50,433 bases of DNA, taken from Burkholderiales bacterium. GTDB lineage: Bacteria > Pseudomonadota > Gammaproteobacteria > Burkholderiales > SG8-41. Shown here piece by piece: positions 1-7,169 of the stretch. The notes below the pieces were generated by a model that did not search any database, was not told where the DNA came from, and saw nothing but the letters and a program-made list of their open reading frames with translations. The stretch spans positions 65,323-115,755 of the forward strand of contig JAURHM010000002.1 of the NCBI GenBank assembly GCA_030833315.1. Reading direction: 5' to 3'. The stretch's first letter is position 1. Each line of letters begins with the position of its first letter. The position numbers were made by a program, and so were the translations under genes.

Positions 1-494
1 AGGTGATTCGAGGTGCCGGTGCCCGCGGTGGCCATGGTCATCTGCCCGGGTTTGCTTTTGACCAGCGCGATGAACTCCTTGAGGTTTTTTGCCGGCACCG
101 ACGGATGCAGCACCAGCACAAACGGCACGTTGCTGATGCCGGAGATCGCGGCAAAATCCTTGACCGGGTTGAAACGCGGTTTGGAAAAGACATTCGGTGC
201 AACGCTGTACACCGAATTGGAGGCCATCAGCAGCGTGTAGCCGTCGGCGGGTGATTTGGCGACAAATTCGCCGCCGAGCATGCCGCCGGCACCGGCGCGG
301 TTTTCCACCAGCACCTGCTGTCCCCACAGTTCGGTCAGCCCGGGAGCGATCGAGCGGGCGTTGATGTCGACGTTGCCGCCGGGCGCGAACGGCACCACGA
401 TGCGCACCGGTTTGCTTGGATAAGTCTGCGACCAGGCAGCGCCGCCGGCCAGCGCGAAGAATGCGGCAACGACCCAACGCATCAGCATGTTCAT
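1..494 (-). CDS. TctC/Bug family tripartite tricarboxylate transporter substrate-binding protein (partial)
   Basis: Periplasmic solute-binding protein of the Bug/TctC type; only the N-terminal ~164 residues are inside the window and the C-terminus runs off the left edge. A hydrophobic signal peptide (start MNMLMRWVVAAFF) ends near a W-S-Q cleavage site and is followed by the family hallmark PSKPVRIVVPFAPGG, then ENRAGAGG and KSPADGYTLL. The ATG at 494 is chosen because a strong GGAGGGGG stands about 8 bases upstream; in-frame ATGs at 488 and 482 are alternatives. It is last in the minus-strand run from 8324, about 55 bases after the cupin gene. The ligand is unknown; Bug proteins typically bind carboxylates. 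Confidence 0.9.
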   Translation of the reverse strand, partial: MNMLMRWVVAAFFALAGGAAWSQTYPSKPVRIVVPFAPGGNVDINARSIAPGLTELWGQQVLVENRAGAGGMLGGEFVAKSPADGYTLLMASNSVYSVAPNVFSKPRFNPVKDFAAISGISNVPFVLVLHPSVPAKNLKEFIALVKSKPGQMTMATAGTGTSNH

Positions 495-549
495 GTGGTT
501 CCCCCTCCCCCATTGTGATGTGCGGCATCTTACACCGCGGCAACGGCCG

Positions 550-1215
550 TTACGGCAGCGCTATCGGCGTGTCGATGAACACCTGATACTTCTGGCTTTT
601 GGGTTTGTCCCGGTCTTCTGCGTTGACGTAGCTGATCGACGATTTGCCGAGCAGTTCGCGCGGCAGGATCATCACCCGGGCGAATGCCGAGGCTTCGTTT
701 TTTGCCGCAGCGGCGTACACCGGATCGGGCCCGGCTTCGAACCACGGCTCCAGCGGCGCGTAATGATGCAGCGTGCCCTGGGTGTGGATGTCGATGCCGC
801 CGGACAGCAGGCAGCGGATGCCGCCGCCTTGATGGGTGTGCGTCAGCGCTTCGCCGCCGGGCGGAAAATCGACGCGGTCGCCGCGCAGCAGGTACTGGCG
901 CGAAGAGTCCAGCATCATCGCCGCCTCCAGCAACAGGCGGCTGCTGACCCCGGGACCGTTGGCCAAAGCAGCTGCGGTTGCGGCGGCAGTCAATTCCCAG
1001 CGCAGCACCAGCGTGGCGAGGTGGCCGCTGTTGAGTTGCAGCGCGGCCGCACTGGTGTATGCGCTGTTGGCGCCGAGGGTGGCTTGCAGTGCATCGCCGG
1101 TGATGCGCAATCCGCCCGACACCACGTAAACCAGCCGTACCGCATGGCCTGCGGGCAGGGCATAGGCCGTCTGCGGCGCGAGTTCGTCGATATACAGCCG
1201 AAGTTTGTGGCTCAT
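550..1215 (-). CDS. cupin-domain protein, function unknown
   Basis: A 221-residue protein of two cupin-like halves. The second half has a recognisable cupin motif 1 (GEALTHTHQGGGIRCLLSGG), with His residues suited to metal binding; the first half has a weaker beta-barrel pattern. No signal peptide is visible, so it is probably cytoplasmic. Its ATG overlaps the stop of the upstream lyase gene (ATGA at 1212-1215), which implies translational coupling and a shared pathway. Cupins in catabolic operons are often dioxygenases, isomerases or small-molecule sensors; nothing here fixes which. The family call rests on the motif and length only. Confidence 0.75.
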   Translation of the reverse strand: MSHKLRLYIDELAPQTAYALPAGHAVRLVYVVSGGLRITGDALQATLGANSAYTSAAALQLNSGHLATLVLRWELTAAATAAALANGPGVSSRLLLEAAMMLDSSRQYLLRGDRVDFPPGGEALTHTHQGGGIRCLLSGGIDIHTQGTLHHYAPLEPWFEAGPDPVYAAAAKNEASAFARVMILPRELLGKSSISYVNAEDRDKPKSQKYQVFIDTPIALP

Positions 1216-2117
1216 AACGCGGCGCGCTGGTCTTCGGGCAGGCCGTAGCGGTTTTCGAGTTCCTGGACTTCCGGCAGGCCGGCGATATCGGTGAACTGCT
1301 TGAAGTTCGCCACCTTGTCGCGCATATGGGCGATGGAACCGGTTTTTTTCAGTTCGCGCAGCAGGTTCTGCATCGCCGGAATCGCCGCGAGCAGCATCCA
1401 GTTCGGATAAATCGCCAGCTTGAAGCCCAGCCTGCCGAGTTCATCCGCCGGAAGATCCGGGGTTTTACCGCTGGCAGCCATGTTGTAGAGCAGCGGTACG
1501 CCCTTGAAGCGTTTCGATACGACTTCGACCTGCTCGCGGCCTACCGGCGCTTCGATGAACAGCACATCGGCGCCGGCCTCACGGTAACGTTCGCCACGCT
1601 CCAGCGCCGCGTCAATGCCTTCGATGGCGATGGCATCGGTGCGGGTGATGATCACAAAATCGTCGTCGCGCCGCGCATCGCAGGCCGCCTTGATCTTGGC
1701 GACCATTTCCGCAGTCGGGATCACGCGTTTGCCGGCGAGGTGGCCGCAGCGTTTGGGCCAGGCCTGGTCTTCAAGATGCACGCCTGCAACACCGGCTTTT
1801 TCATAATCGCGGATGGTTCGGCGGGTGTTGATCGGATTGCCGTAGCCGGTGTCGGCGTCGGCGATGACCGGCAGCTCTGAAGCTTCAGCGATGCGGCTGG
1901 CGTTGTCGATCATTTCGGTCGCGGTGAGCAGGCCGACGTCGGGCATGCCCAGACGGGTCAGGCTGGTGCCGAAGCCGGTCATGTATACCGCATCAAAACC
2001 TTCCATCTTCACGAGGCGCGCGCCGAAGGCGTCGGCGACGCCGGGGGCGACGAGGCAACCGGGACGGGCCAGCAGTTCGCGCAGTCTTGCGGTTTGACGC
2101 AGGATGATCTTGCTCAT
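1212..2117 (-). CDS. isocitrate lyase/PEP mutase superfamily protein (2-methylisocitrate lyase- or oxaloacetate decarboxylase-like)
   Basis: A 301-residue TIM-barrel enzyme that cleaves or rearranges a C-C or C-P bond next to a carboxylate. Seen: the Mg-binding segment IADADTGYGN (residues ~85-94), and the loop EDQAWPKRCGHLAGK, whose Cys124 in KRCGH is the catalytic cysteine position of the isocitrate lyase/methylisocitrate lyase group. The length fits PrpB-like lyases. The ATG at 2117 has GAGGAA six bases upstream. It sits between a Bug gene and the cupin gene and is coupled to the latter. With the nearby PrpD-like gene it recalls a methylcitrate-type route, but no citrate synthase or AcnD is present, so the substrate is open. 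Confidence 0.88.
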   Translation of the reverse strand: MSKIILRQTARLRELLARPGCLVAPGVADAFGARLVKMEGFDAVYMTGFGTSLTRLGMPDVGLLTATEMIDNASRIAEASELPVIADADTGYGNPINTRRTIRDYEKAGVAGVHLEDQAWPKRCGHLAGKRVIPTAEMVAKIKAACDARRDDDFVIITRTDAIAIEGIDAALERGERYREAGADVLFIEAPVGREQVEVVSKRFKGVPLLYNMAASGKTPDLPADELGRLGFKLAIYPNWMLLAAIPAMQNLLRELKKTGSIAHMRDKVANFKQFTDIAGLPEVQELENRYGLPEDQRAAL

Positions 2118-2136
2118 CAGGGATTCCTCAAAACGG

Positions 2137-3099
2137 TTATTCGAATTTCAGGTTGAGCTGTTTGACCAGCGTCCGCCACTGTTCCAGTTCGTCGCGGATG
2201 CGCGTGGTGAATTGCTCAGGCGAACTCGCGCCGGGGTTGGCGCCGAGCCCGCGGAAGCGTTCCGCCACCGCATTGTTGTCCATGATTTTTCGCACGGCGG
2301 CATTTAGTTTGCCAACCACCGGCCTGGGCGTTCCCGCCGGCGCGAGCAGGCCGAGCAGCGTCGCTGCCTGGTAACCCTTGTAACCCAGCTCTTCCAGGGT
2401 CGGTATATTCGGCAGCGCTGCCGCACGTTGTTGTGTGGTCACCGCCAGCACCTTGAGACGGCCGTCGCGCACATAACCGATGGATGCCGCGAGCTGGTCG
2501 ATCATCGTTTCCACCTGACCGCCGAGCAGCTCCGACAGCGCCGGGCCACTGCCTTTGTACGGCACGTGCAGCAGTTTCACATTGGCCATGTGCGCGAACA
2601 GTTCAATCGCAAAATGATTGGTGGTGCCGGCCCCGGCCGAAGCCATGGTCAGCTTGCCCGGACGCGCCTTGGCGGCGGTGATAACGTCGGCAATTGAATT
2701 GATATTCGACTTCGGCCCGGCGAGCACGACCAGCGGCACCGCCTGCACAGTGGAGATCGGCGCAAAATCCTTCAGCGTGTCATAGGGAAGGTTTTTGAAA
2801 ATCACCGGATTCACCGACAGCGGACCGCTCGAACCGACCAGCAGCGTGTAACCGTCGGGCGTGGCTTTGGCTACCAGGGATGCGCCGAGATTGCCGCCGG
2901 CGCCCGGACGGTTGTCCACCACCACCGTTTGCCCCAGGACCTCACCCAGCGGCGGCGCTATGATGCGCGCCGAGATGTCGACATTACCGCCGGGTGCATA
3001 GGGCACGATGACGCGGATCGGTCGTGTCGGAAACTGTTCTGCCGCACTCACCGGAGTGACCATCGCAGCCAGCGTCAACAGCATCAGGATTTTTTTCAT
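2137..3099 (-). CDS. TctC/Bug family substrate-binding protein
   Basis: A complete 320-residue periplasmic binding protein. The signal peptide MKKILMLLTLAAMVTPVSAAE is followed by FPTRPIRVIVPYAPGG, DNRPGAGGNLG, KATPDGYTLL and the hinge motif VPYKGSGPALSELLGG, all typical of the Bug fold. GGGAGGGA stands just upstream of the ATG. It lies 27 bases after the MmgE/PrpD stop and 19 bases before the lyase start, so it is within the same transcription unit. No TctA or TctB membrane partner is present in the window. The ligand is not predictable; the neighbours suggest a di- or tricarboxylate. Confidence 0.93.
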   Translation of the reverse strand: MKKILMLLTLAAMVTPVSAAEQFPTRPIRVIVPYAPGGNVDISARIIAPPLGEVLGQTVVVDNRPGAGGNLGASLVAKATPDGYTLLVGSSGPLSVNPVIFKNLPYDTLKDFAPISTVQAVPLVVLAGPKSNINSIADVITAAKARPGKLTMASAGAGTTNHFAIELFAHMANVKLLHVPYKGSGPALSELLGGQVETMIDQLAASIGYVRDGRLKVLAVTTQQRAAALPNIPTLEELGYKGYQAATLLGLLAPAGTPRPVVGKLNAAVRKIMDNNAVAERFRGLGANPGASSPEQFTTRIRDELEQWRTLVKQLNLKFE

Positions 3100-3126
3100 C
3101 GCTCCCTCCCCAAAATGGAGTTTTGT

Positions 3127-4485
3127 TCAGCCCGCAGCCCGTTTCGATACGCTCCCGGTATCGTAATCGACGTTGGCCAGTTTTTCGGTGTCCCACAATT
3201 GTTTCAGCAGTGAGGCCGCAGCGCCCTTGCCGATTACCGGCTCGGCGAGTTCGAGGAATTTGCCGTTCAGCTCGTCATCGGTCAGCGGCAGCTCCGGATC
3301 GCCTTTGCGGTAGGGCTGGAAATGCTCGAACTTTCGGCCGTCGTTCAGTTCGATCTCTACCCGTGATTCGCGGCGGTTCGGGTAACCGGCAGAAATGTCG
3401 GGATCTGCGATGGGCTCGATCTTTTTCAGCAGCGCGCGCACGTCGGGATCGTTGAGGTGATCCGAATCGAAGGCATTCAGCCGCACGCTGCCGCGCACCA
3501 GTGCGTGGGCGACGGTGTACTGGATGCTGAACTTGGCCTGGTATTCGCCTTCGGGATTGTTGTTGTCGATGATGTTGAGGCCGGCCTTGTAGGTGTGCAG
3601 CTTGATGTGTTTCACATCCTTGTGGGTGAAGCCGTGTTGCTGCTGCAAGTGCAGCGCGCCGTCGATCGACGGGAAGGTGTGGCCGCAGCAGCCGTGGTTT
3701 TTGAAGGTCATCTGGTTGATGTGGTAATCGACCCCCAGACCCTTGGTCGCCTTGCTCCAGTCGGGATTCACGCTCATCGCGTTGCCGAAACCGACTTCGC
3801 CCTCGAGCATGTCGAGCGCACCGGTAAGGCCCTTCATCGCCGCCATCGCCGCCCAGCACCCGGCGTCGGCCGCATGGCCGCCGTGCAGCGGCTTGGTCAT
3901 CGCCTGCGAACGGAAGGCCTGCTGCAGGCCGGAGGCAAAACTGCCGACGGTGGCCATCGCGTGCATGAACTGTTCCTTGTTGGCACCGAGGATGGTCGCC
4001 GCGGCTGCAGCAGCGCCGAAGGCGCCAACGGTGCCCGTGGTGTGCCAGTACTTGTAATGCGAAGGCATCACCGCTTCACCGATGCGTGTGGAGATTTCAT
4101 AACCGACGATCACGCCGCGCAGGAAACGGTCACCCGAAGTACCGGAAGCCTGTGCTGCGGCCAGTGCTGCTGAAATCGTCGGGCTGCCCGGGTGGTAACC
4201 GGCATCGCGGTAGATGTCATCGAACTCGACTGAGTGGGAGGCCGCACCGTTGATCAGTGCGGCTGCGCGCAGCGTAGCGCGACGGCCGGTGGCCAGACGG
4301 GCGCGGCCGCGGTCAAGATCCTCGGCAAAGGCTTCTTCCATCAGCACCGCCGGATTGACGATGCTGCCCGGCAGCAGCGCGGCATACCAGTCGATCACCG
4401 CGCGTTTGGCGTGGTGAATCACCTGCGGCGGCAGCTTCGATGTCTGTTCGCGGATGGCGTAGTCAGCGAGTTGTTCCATCAACAT
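3127..4485 (-). CDS. MmgE/PrpD family protein (2-methylcitrate dehydratase-like)
   Basis: A 452-residue protein of the MmgE/PrpD family, whose known members dehydrate 2-methylcitrate or related hydroxyacids (PrpD, IDS-epimerase, cis-aconitate decarboxylase). Seen: an all-helical N-terminal domain with the family segment SVEFDDIYRDAGYHPGS, the KPLHGGHAADAG motif, and a C-terminal region rich in H/G (FKNHGCCGHTFPSIDG). The start at 4485 has AAGGAG seven bases upstream and overlaps the end of the redoxin gene by 7 bases. A second PrpD-like gene lies at 10500-11906. The substrate is unresolved; general carboxylate dehydratase or epimerase is the safest call. Confidence 0.9.
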   Translation of the reverse strand: MLMEQLADYAIREQTSKLPPQVIHHAKRAVIDWYAALLPGSIVNPAVLMEEAFAEDLDRGRARLATGRRATLRAAALINGAASHSVEFDDIYRDAGYHPGSPTISAALAAAQASGTSGDRFLRGVIVGYEISTRIGEAVMPSHYKYWHTTGTVGAFGAAAAAATILGANKEQFMHAMATVGSFASGLQQAFRSQAMTKPLHGGHAADAGCWAAMAAMKGLTGALDMLEGEVGFGNAMSVNPDWSKATKGLGVDYHINQMTFKNHGCCGHTFPSIDGALHLQQQHGFTHKDVKHIKLHTYKAGLNIIDNNNPEGEYQAKFSIQYTVAHALVRGSVRLNAFDSDHLNDPDVRALLKKIEPIADPDISAGYPNRRESRVEIELNDGRKFEHFQPYRKGDPELPLTDDELNGKFLELAEPVIGKGAAASLLKQLWDTEKLANVDYDTGSVSKRAAG

Positions 4486-4994
4486 GTTTTTTCTCCTTGA
4501 GCTGCAGTTTTGACGAGGGCCGCTCTCACTACCGAGCTCACGTCGTTAGGCGTGAGCCGGCCGATCGGTCCGGTTGAATAGGTGGCAACTTGTACGGTCA
4601 GATCGGGTTTGAGCAGGAATCCTGTGGCTTGCAGGATTTTGCGCTCATGCTCGATGAATGCGCCAGTGCGGCGGCTGATGTTCTGATAATCGAGACTGTG
4701 CGCGACCGGATATGCCAGTTTCTGCGTATCAACGGTTTTACGCGCTTCTTCCGGTGTATCCACCGAAGCCGCGATGACGGCGACGCCAAGCTGCTTCAGG
4801 TCGGGCAGCCAGGTCTGGTAGTCAGCCAACTGCTGACGGCAGTATCTTCACCAGTCGCCGCGGTACAAGAGCATGACGCTCCAGCCGCTGCCGGCCAGCG
4901 CCGAAATGTGTTGTGGCCCGCCGCCGACCAGCGACAGATCCAGATCGGGGAAACGGTCCCCCGTGTCCAGTTTGTTGCCCAGACTTTGTGCCAC
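4479..4994 (-). CDS. peroxiredoxin-like redoxin with in-frame TGA at the active-site cysteine (probable selenoprotein)
   Basis: AhpC/TSA-like thioredoxin-fold protein, 171 residues if TGA at 4848-4850 is read as selenocysteine (U49). From GTG 4994 (GGAGGAG eight bases upstream) the frame runs open through GDRFPDLDL and SGWSVMLLYRGDW to the TGA. It continues in the same frame as RYCRQQLADYQTWLPDL and on to the stop. Cysteine-containing relatives read YRGDWCPYC here, so U49 replaces the peroxidatic Cys and C52 is the second Cys of a UxxC motif. A hairpin of bacterial SECIS geometry follows the TGA. Downstream it overlaps MmgE/PrpD by 7 bases; upstream lies the CoA ligase. A nonsense mutation is the alternative, but frame and motif conservation on both sides argue against it. 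Sel genes are not in this window. Confidence 0.82.
4815..4842 (-). promoter_or_regulatory. candidate bacterial SECIS element
   Basis: Directly downstream of the in-frame TGA (4848-4850), the minus strand carries a perfect 17-nt hairpin at 4821-4837: stem GUCAGC/GCUGAC with loop AGUUG. It starts 10 nt after the TGA. A lower CUG/CAG stem (4840-4842 with 4815-4817) is separated by a small internal loop. Known bacterial SECIS elements lie inside the coding region just after UGA. E. coli fdhF needs about a 17-nt upper hairpin roughly 11 nt from the UGA, with a G near the start of the apical loop. The loop here has G in second position, 16 nt plus one base after UGA. The geometry fits; SelB binding is inferred. 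Confidence 0.65.
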
Positions 4995-5011
4995 GTGTGA
5001 CGCTCCTCCGC

Positions 5012-5029
5012 CGGGTCGCCGGCGACCCG
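5012..5029. repeat. perfect 18-bp palindrome before the redoxin gene
   Basis: CGGGTCGCC followed by GGCGACCCG is a perfect inverted repeat in the 52-bp gap between the CoA-ligase stop (5047) and the redoxin GTG (4994). On the minus strand it ends a few bases before the GGAGGAG ribosome binding site. There is no T-run, so it is not a typical intrinsic terminator. It could be a protein-binding operator, an mRNA processing or stability hairpin, or a translation-control structure. Confidence 0.6.
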
Positions 5030-5046
5030 ACTGGTTAATGCTTTTA

Positions 5047-7119
5047 TTAGCGGACGATCAAGCCGTCCACCGCCACCACGCCGTCGCCTTCTTTGCGGAC
5101 GATCAGCGGGTTGATTTCTGCTTCGGCGATGTCATCGAAGGCCGCGAGTTGCGAGAATGCTGCAACCGCTTCGGCCAACGCTTTGCAATCACCCTTGGCC
5201 ATGCCGCGGTAGCCGCGGATGACGGCGAGGCCTTTGATCTCTTCAATCATCTGCAGCGCGGTTTCCGGTGTCACCGGCGCCAGGCGCATTGCAAAATCCT
5301 TGTAGATCTCGGCAAGGATGCCGCCGACGCCAATGACCACCAGCGGCCCGACCTGAGGATCGCGCTTGTAACCCACGATCACTTCGGCAAGGCCGCGCTC
5401 CATGCGCTGCACCAGGATGCCGTTCAGTTTGGCCTGCGGATGTTTGGTTTTGACGCGGGTAAAGATGTCGGTCGCTGCCTGCTTCAGCGCTGCCGCATCG
5501 GCGATATTCAGCACCACGCCGCCGGCATCGGTCTTGTGCGCGATGTCCGGAGACAGAATCTTGGCGACCACCGGATAACCGATATCAATCCTGGCGCCGG
5601 CATCGGTCATCACTGCAGTCTGCGCCTGCGGCACGCCCAGTGCGCCGAAGACGCCGCAGGCCTGCTGTTCGTTGAGCTGTTTGCCCGGCGCCGCTTTCAG
5701 CAAGGCGTCAGCCGCTGCGGTGCGTTTGGCATCCGCTGCCGGAATCGCCAGCGGCGGAACCCATTGTTTCCAGGCGCGAATCGAATCGGCGCAGGACTCC
5801 GGCGTGCGGAAGCCGGCAACGCCTGCACTCGCCAGCAGCTTCAGCGAAGCTTCGGCATGCGGCGCGAGGAACACCGCCAGCGCCTTGTCGCCGCGGTCGG
5901 CTTCGACCAGCGGTTCGACGGCGATCTGCGGCTGGAACTGTGCCGAGCTGCCGGCCACCGCGAGCACCAGGTCGCAATGGTCGGAGGCCAGCAGCGCATT
6001 GAGTACGCCGCCGTAGATTTCCTTTTTAGCGCCGGCCAGCGTCAGGTCGGTGATACGCGATTTGTTGATCGTGATGTTTTTCTGTGCGAGCGCATTGACC
6101 AAGGCATCGGTAGGGCCGACGACGTCAACGCCGTAAGTGCCGATGCGGTCGACCACACAGGCTGCGCCGCCGCCGGTGGTGGTCATCGCCGCCACACGGT
6201 GTTTTTTGTTGGGTTTGCGGCCTTTGACCAGCGCCGGCAGTTCGAACAGCGCTTCCAGCGTATCGACGCGCAGCATGGCATGCGACTTGAAAAAGGCATC
6301 AACCGCTTCATCGGTACCGGCCATCGCGCCGGTGTGGGATGCCGCCAGATCCTGCCCGACTTCGGAGCGGCCGAGTTTGTAGACGATCACCGGTTTGTTG
6401 GCGTTGTAGGCGCGGCGCGCGGCATCCGCAAGGTGTTTGGCGTCGCGGATGGTTTCCATGAACAGCAGGATCGCGTCGGTATGCGGATCGTCGACCAGCA
6501 GGCCCGCCAGTTCCCCCACGCCGAGGTCGGCCTCATTGCCGACGGAAATCAGTTTCGAGAAACCGACGCCGCGGCCGAGACCTCGCGACATCAGGCCGCC
6601 CATCATGCTGCCCGACTGCGACACGATGGCCAGCCCGCCGGGGGTGATTTCCAGTTTTTCGAGAACGGCATTCACCGACAGCGCGAGATGGGTCTGCGTG
6701 CTCATCAGGCCGATGCAGTTCGGGCCGACCAGACGCGTATTGCTGCCGCGGATGATCTCGTTCAGTTCCAGCTGCTTGATGCGGCCTTCAGCGCCGGTCT
6801 CGGCGAAGCCGTCGCTGTACACCGTGACTACGGGAATTTTTTTGGCGACGCACTGCTTGACCGCTTCGGGCACGGCTTTGGCCGGCACCATGACAAAGGC
6901 ATGATCGACTTCACTCGGAATCGACGTGACGTCGGGATAAGCCTTGTCGCCGAAAATTTCAGCACGCGCCGGGTTCACAGGAATCAGCATGCCCTGGTAA
7001 CCGTGGCGCTTGAGATAGCGTTGCGGGCGGGAGGTGTTTTTCTTTTCGTCGCTCGACGCGCCGATCAGCGCGATGGAGCGGGGATCAAAAACGGCTTGAT
7101 AGAGTTTGTTGTTGGACAT
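5047..7119 (-). CDS. acetate--CoA ligase (NDP-forming) family acyl-CoA synthetase
   Basis: A 690-residue fused acyl-CoA synthetase. N-terminal CoA-binding Rossmann domain (FDPRSIALIGASSDEKKNTSRP), two succinyl-CoA ligase-like domains including GLAIVSQSGSMMGG and the phospho-His segment AASHTGAMAGTDEA, and a C-terminal ATP-grasp domain (YPVVAKILSPDIAHKTDAGG; GVGGILAEIYKDFAMRLAP). It makes an acyl-CoA from a carboxylate, ATP and CoA via acyl-phosphate and phosphohistidine. ATG 7119 (MSNNKLYQ) is preferred because it begins at the conserved domain; an in-frame GTG at 7143 would add 8 residues, and neither has a strong ribosome binding site. It lies between acyl-CoA dehydrogenase and the redoxin, consistent with activating the substrate of this operon. 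The acid used is unknown. Confidence 0.92.
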   Translation of the reverse strand: MSNNKLYQAVFDPRSIALIGASSDEKKNTSRPQRYLKRHGYQGMLIPVNPARAEIFGDKAYPDVTSIPSEVDHAFVMVPAKAVPEAVKQCVAKKIPVVTVYSDGFAETGAEGRIKQLELNEIIRGSNTRLVGPNCIGLMSTQTHLALSVNAVLEKLEITPGGLAIVSQSGSMMGGLMSRGLGRGVGFSKLISVGNEADLGVGELAGLLVDDPHTDAILLFMETIRDAKHLADAARRAYNANKPVIVYKLGRSEVGQDLAASHTGAMAGTDEAVDAFFKSHAMLRVDTLEALFELPALVKGRKPNKKHRVAAMTTTGGGAACVVDRIGTYGVDVVGPTDALVNALAQKNITINKSRITDLTLAGAKKEIYGGVLNALLASDHCDLVLAVAGSSAQFQPQIAVEPLVEADRGDKALAVFLAPHAEASLKLLASAGVAGFRTPESCADSIRAWKQWVPPLAIPAADAKRTAAADALLKAAPGKQLNEQQACGVFGALGVPQAQTAVMTDAGARIDIGYPVVAKILSPDIAHKTDAGGVVLNIADAAALKQAATDIFTRVKTKHPQAKLNGILVQRMERGLAEVIVGYKRDPQVGPLVVIGVGGILAEIYKDFAMRLAPVTPETALQMIEEIKGLAVIRGYRGMAKGDCKALAEAVAAFSQLAAFDDIAEAEINPLIVRKEGDGVVAVDGLIVR

Positions 7120-7169
7120 GGCGCAATAAAAATTGCTGCGCACGGGGCGCGGCAGGGTTATCGGTCAGA

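Noticed and set aside
4479-4829. Redoxin gene starting at TTG 4829, 116 residues
   Set aside because: It has no ribosome binding site and omits the first half of the thioredoxin fold and the active site; the GTG 4994 start with in-frame TGA explains the sequence better.
4848-4850. TGA as a plain nonsense mutation or end of a broken gene
   Set aside because: Both flanks keep frame and family motifs, the codon is precisely the catalytic Cys, and a SECIS-like hairpin follows; a random stop is less likely, though not excluded without reads.
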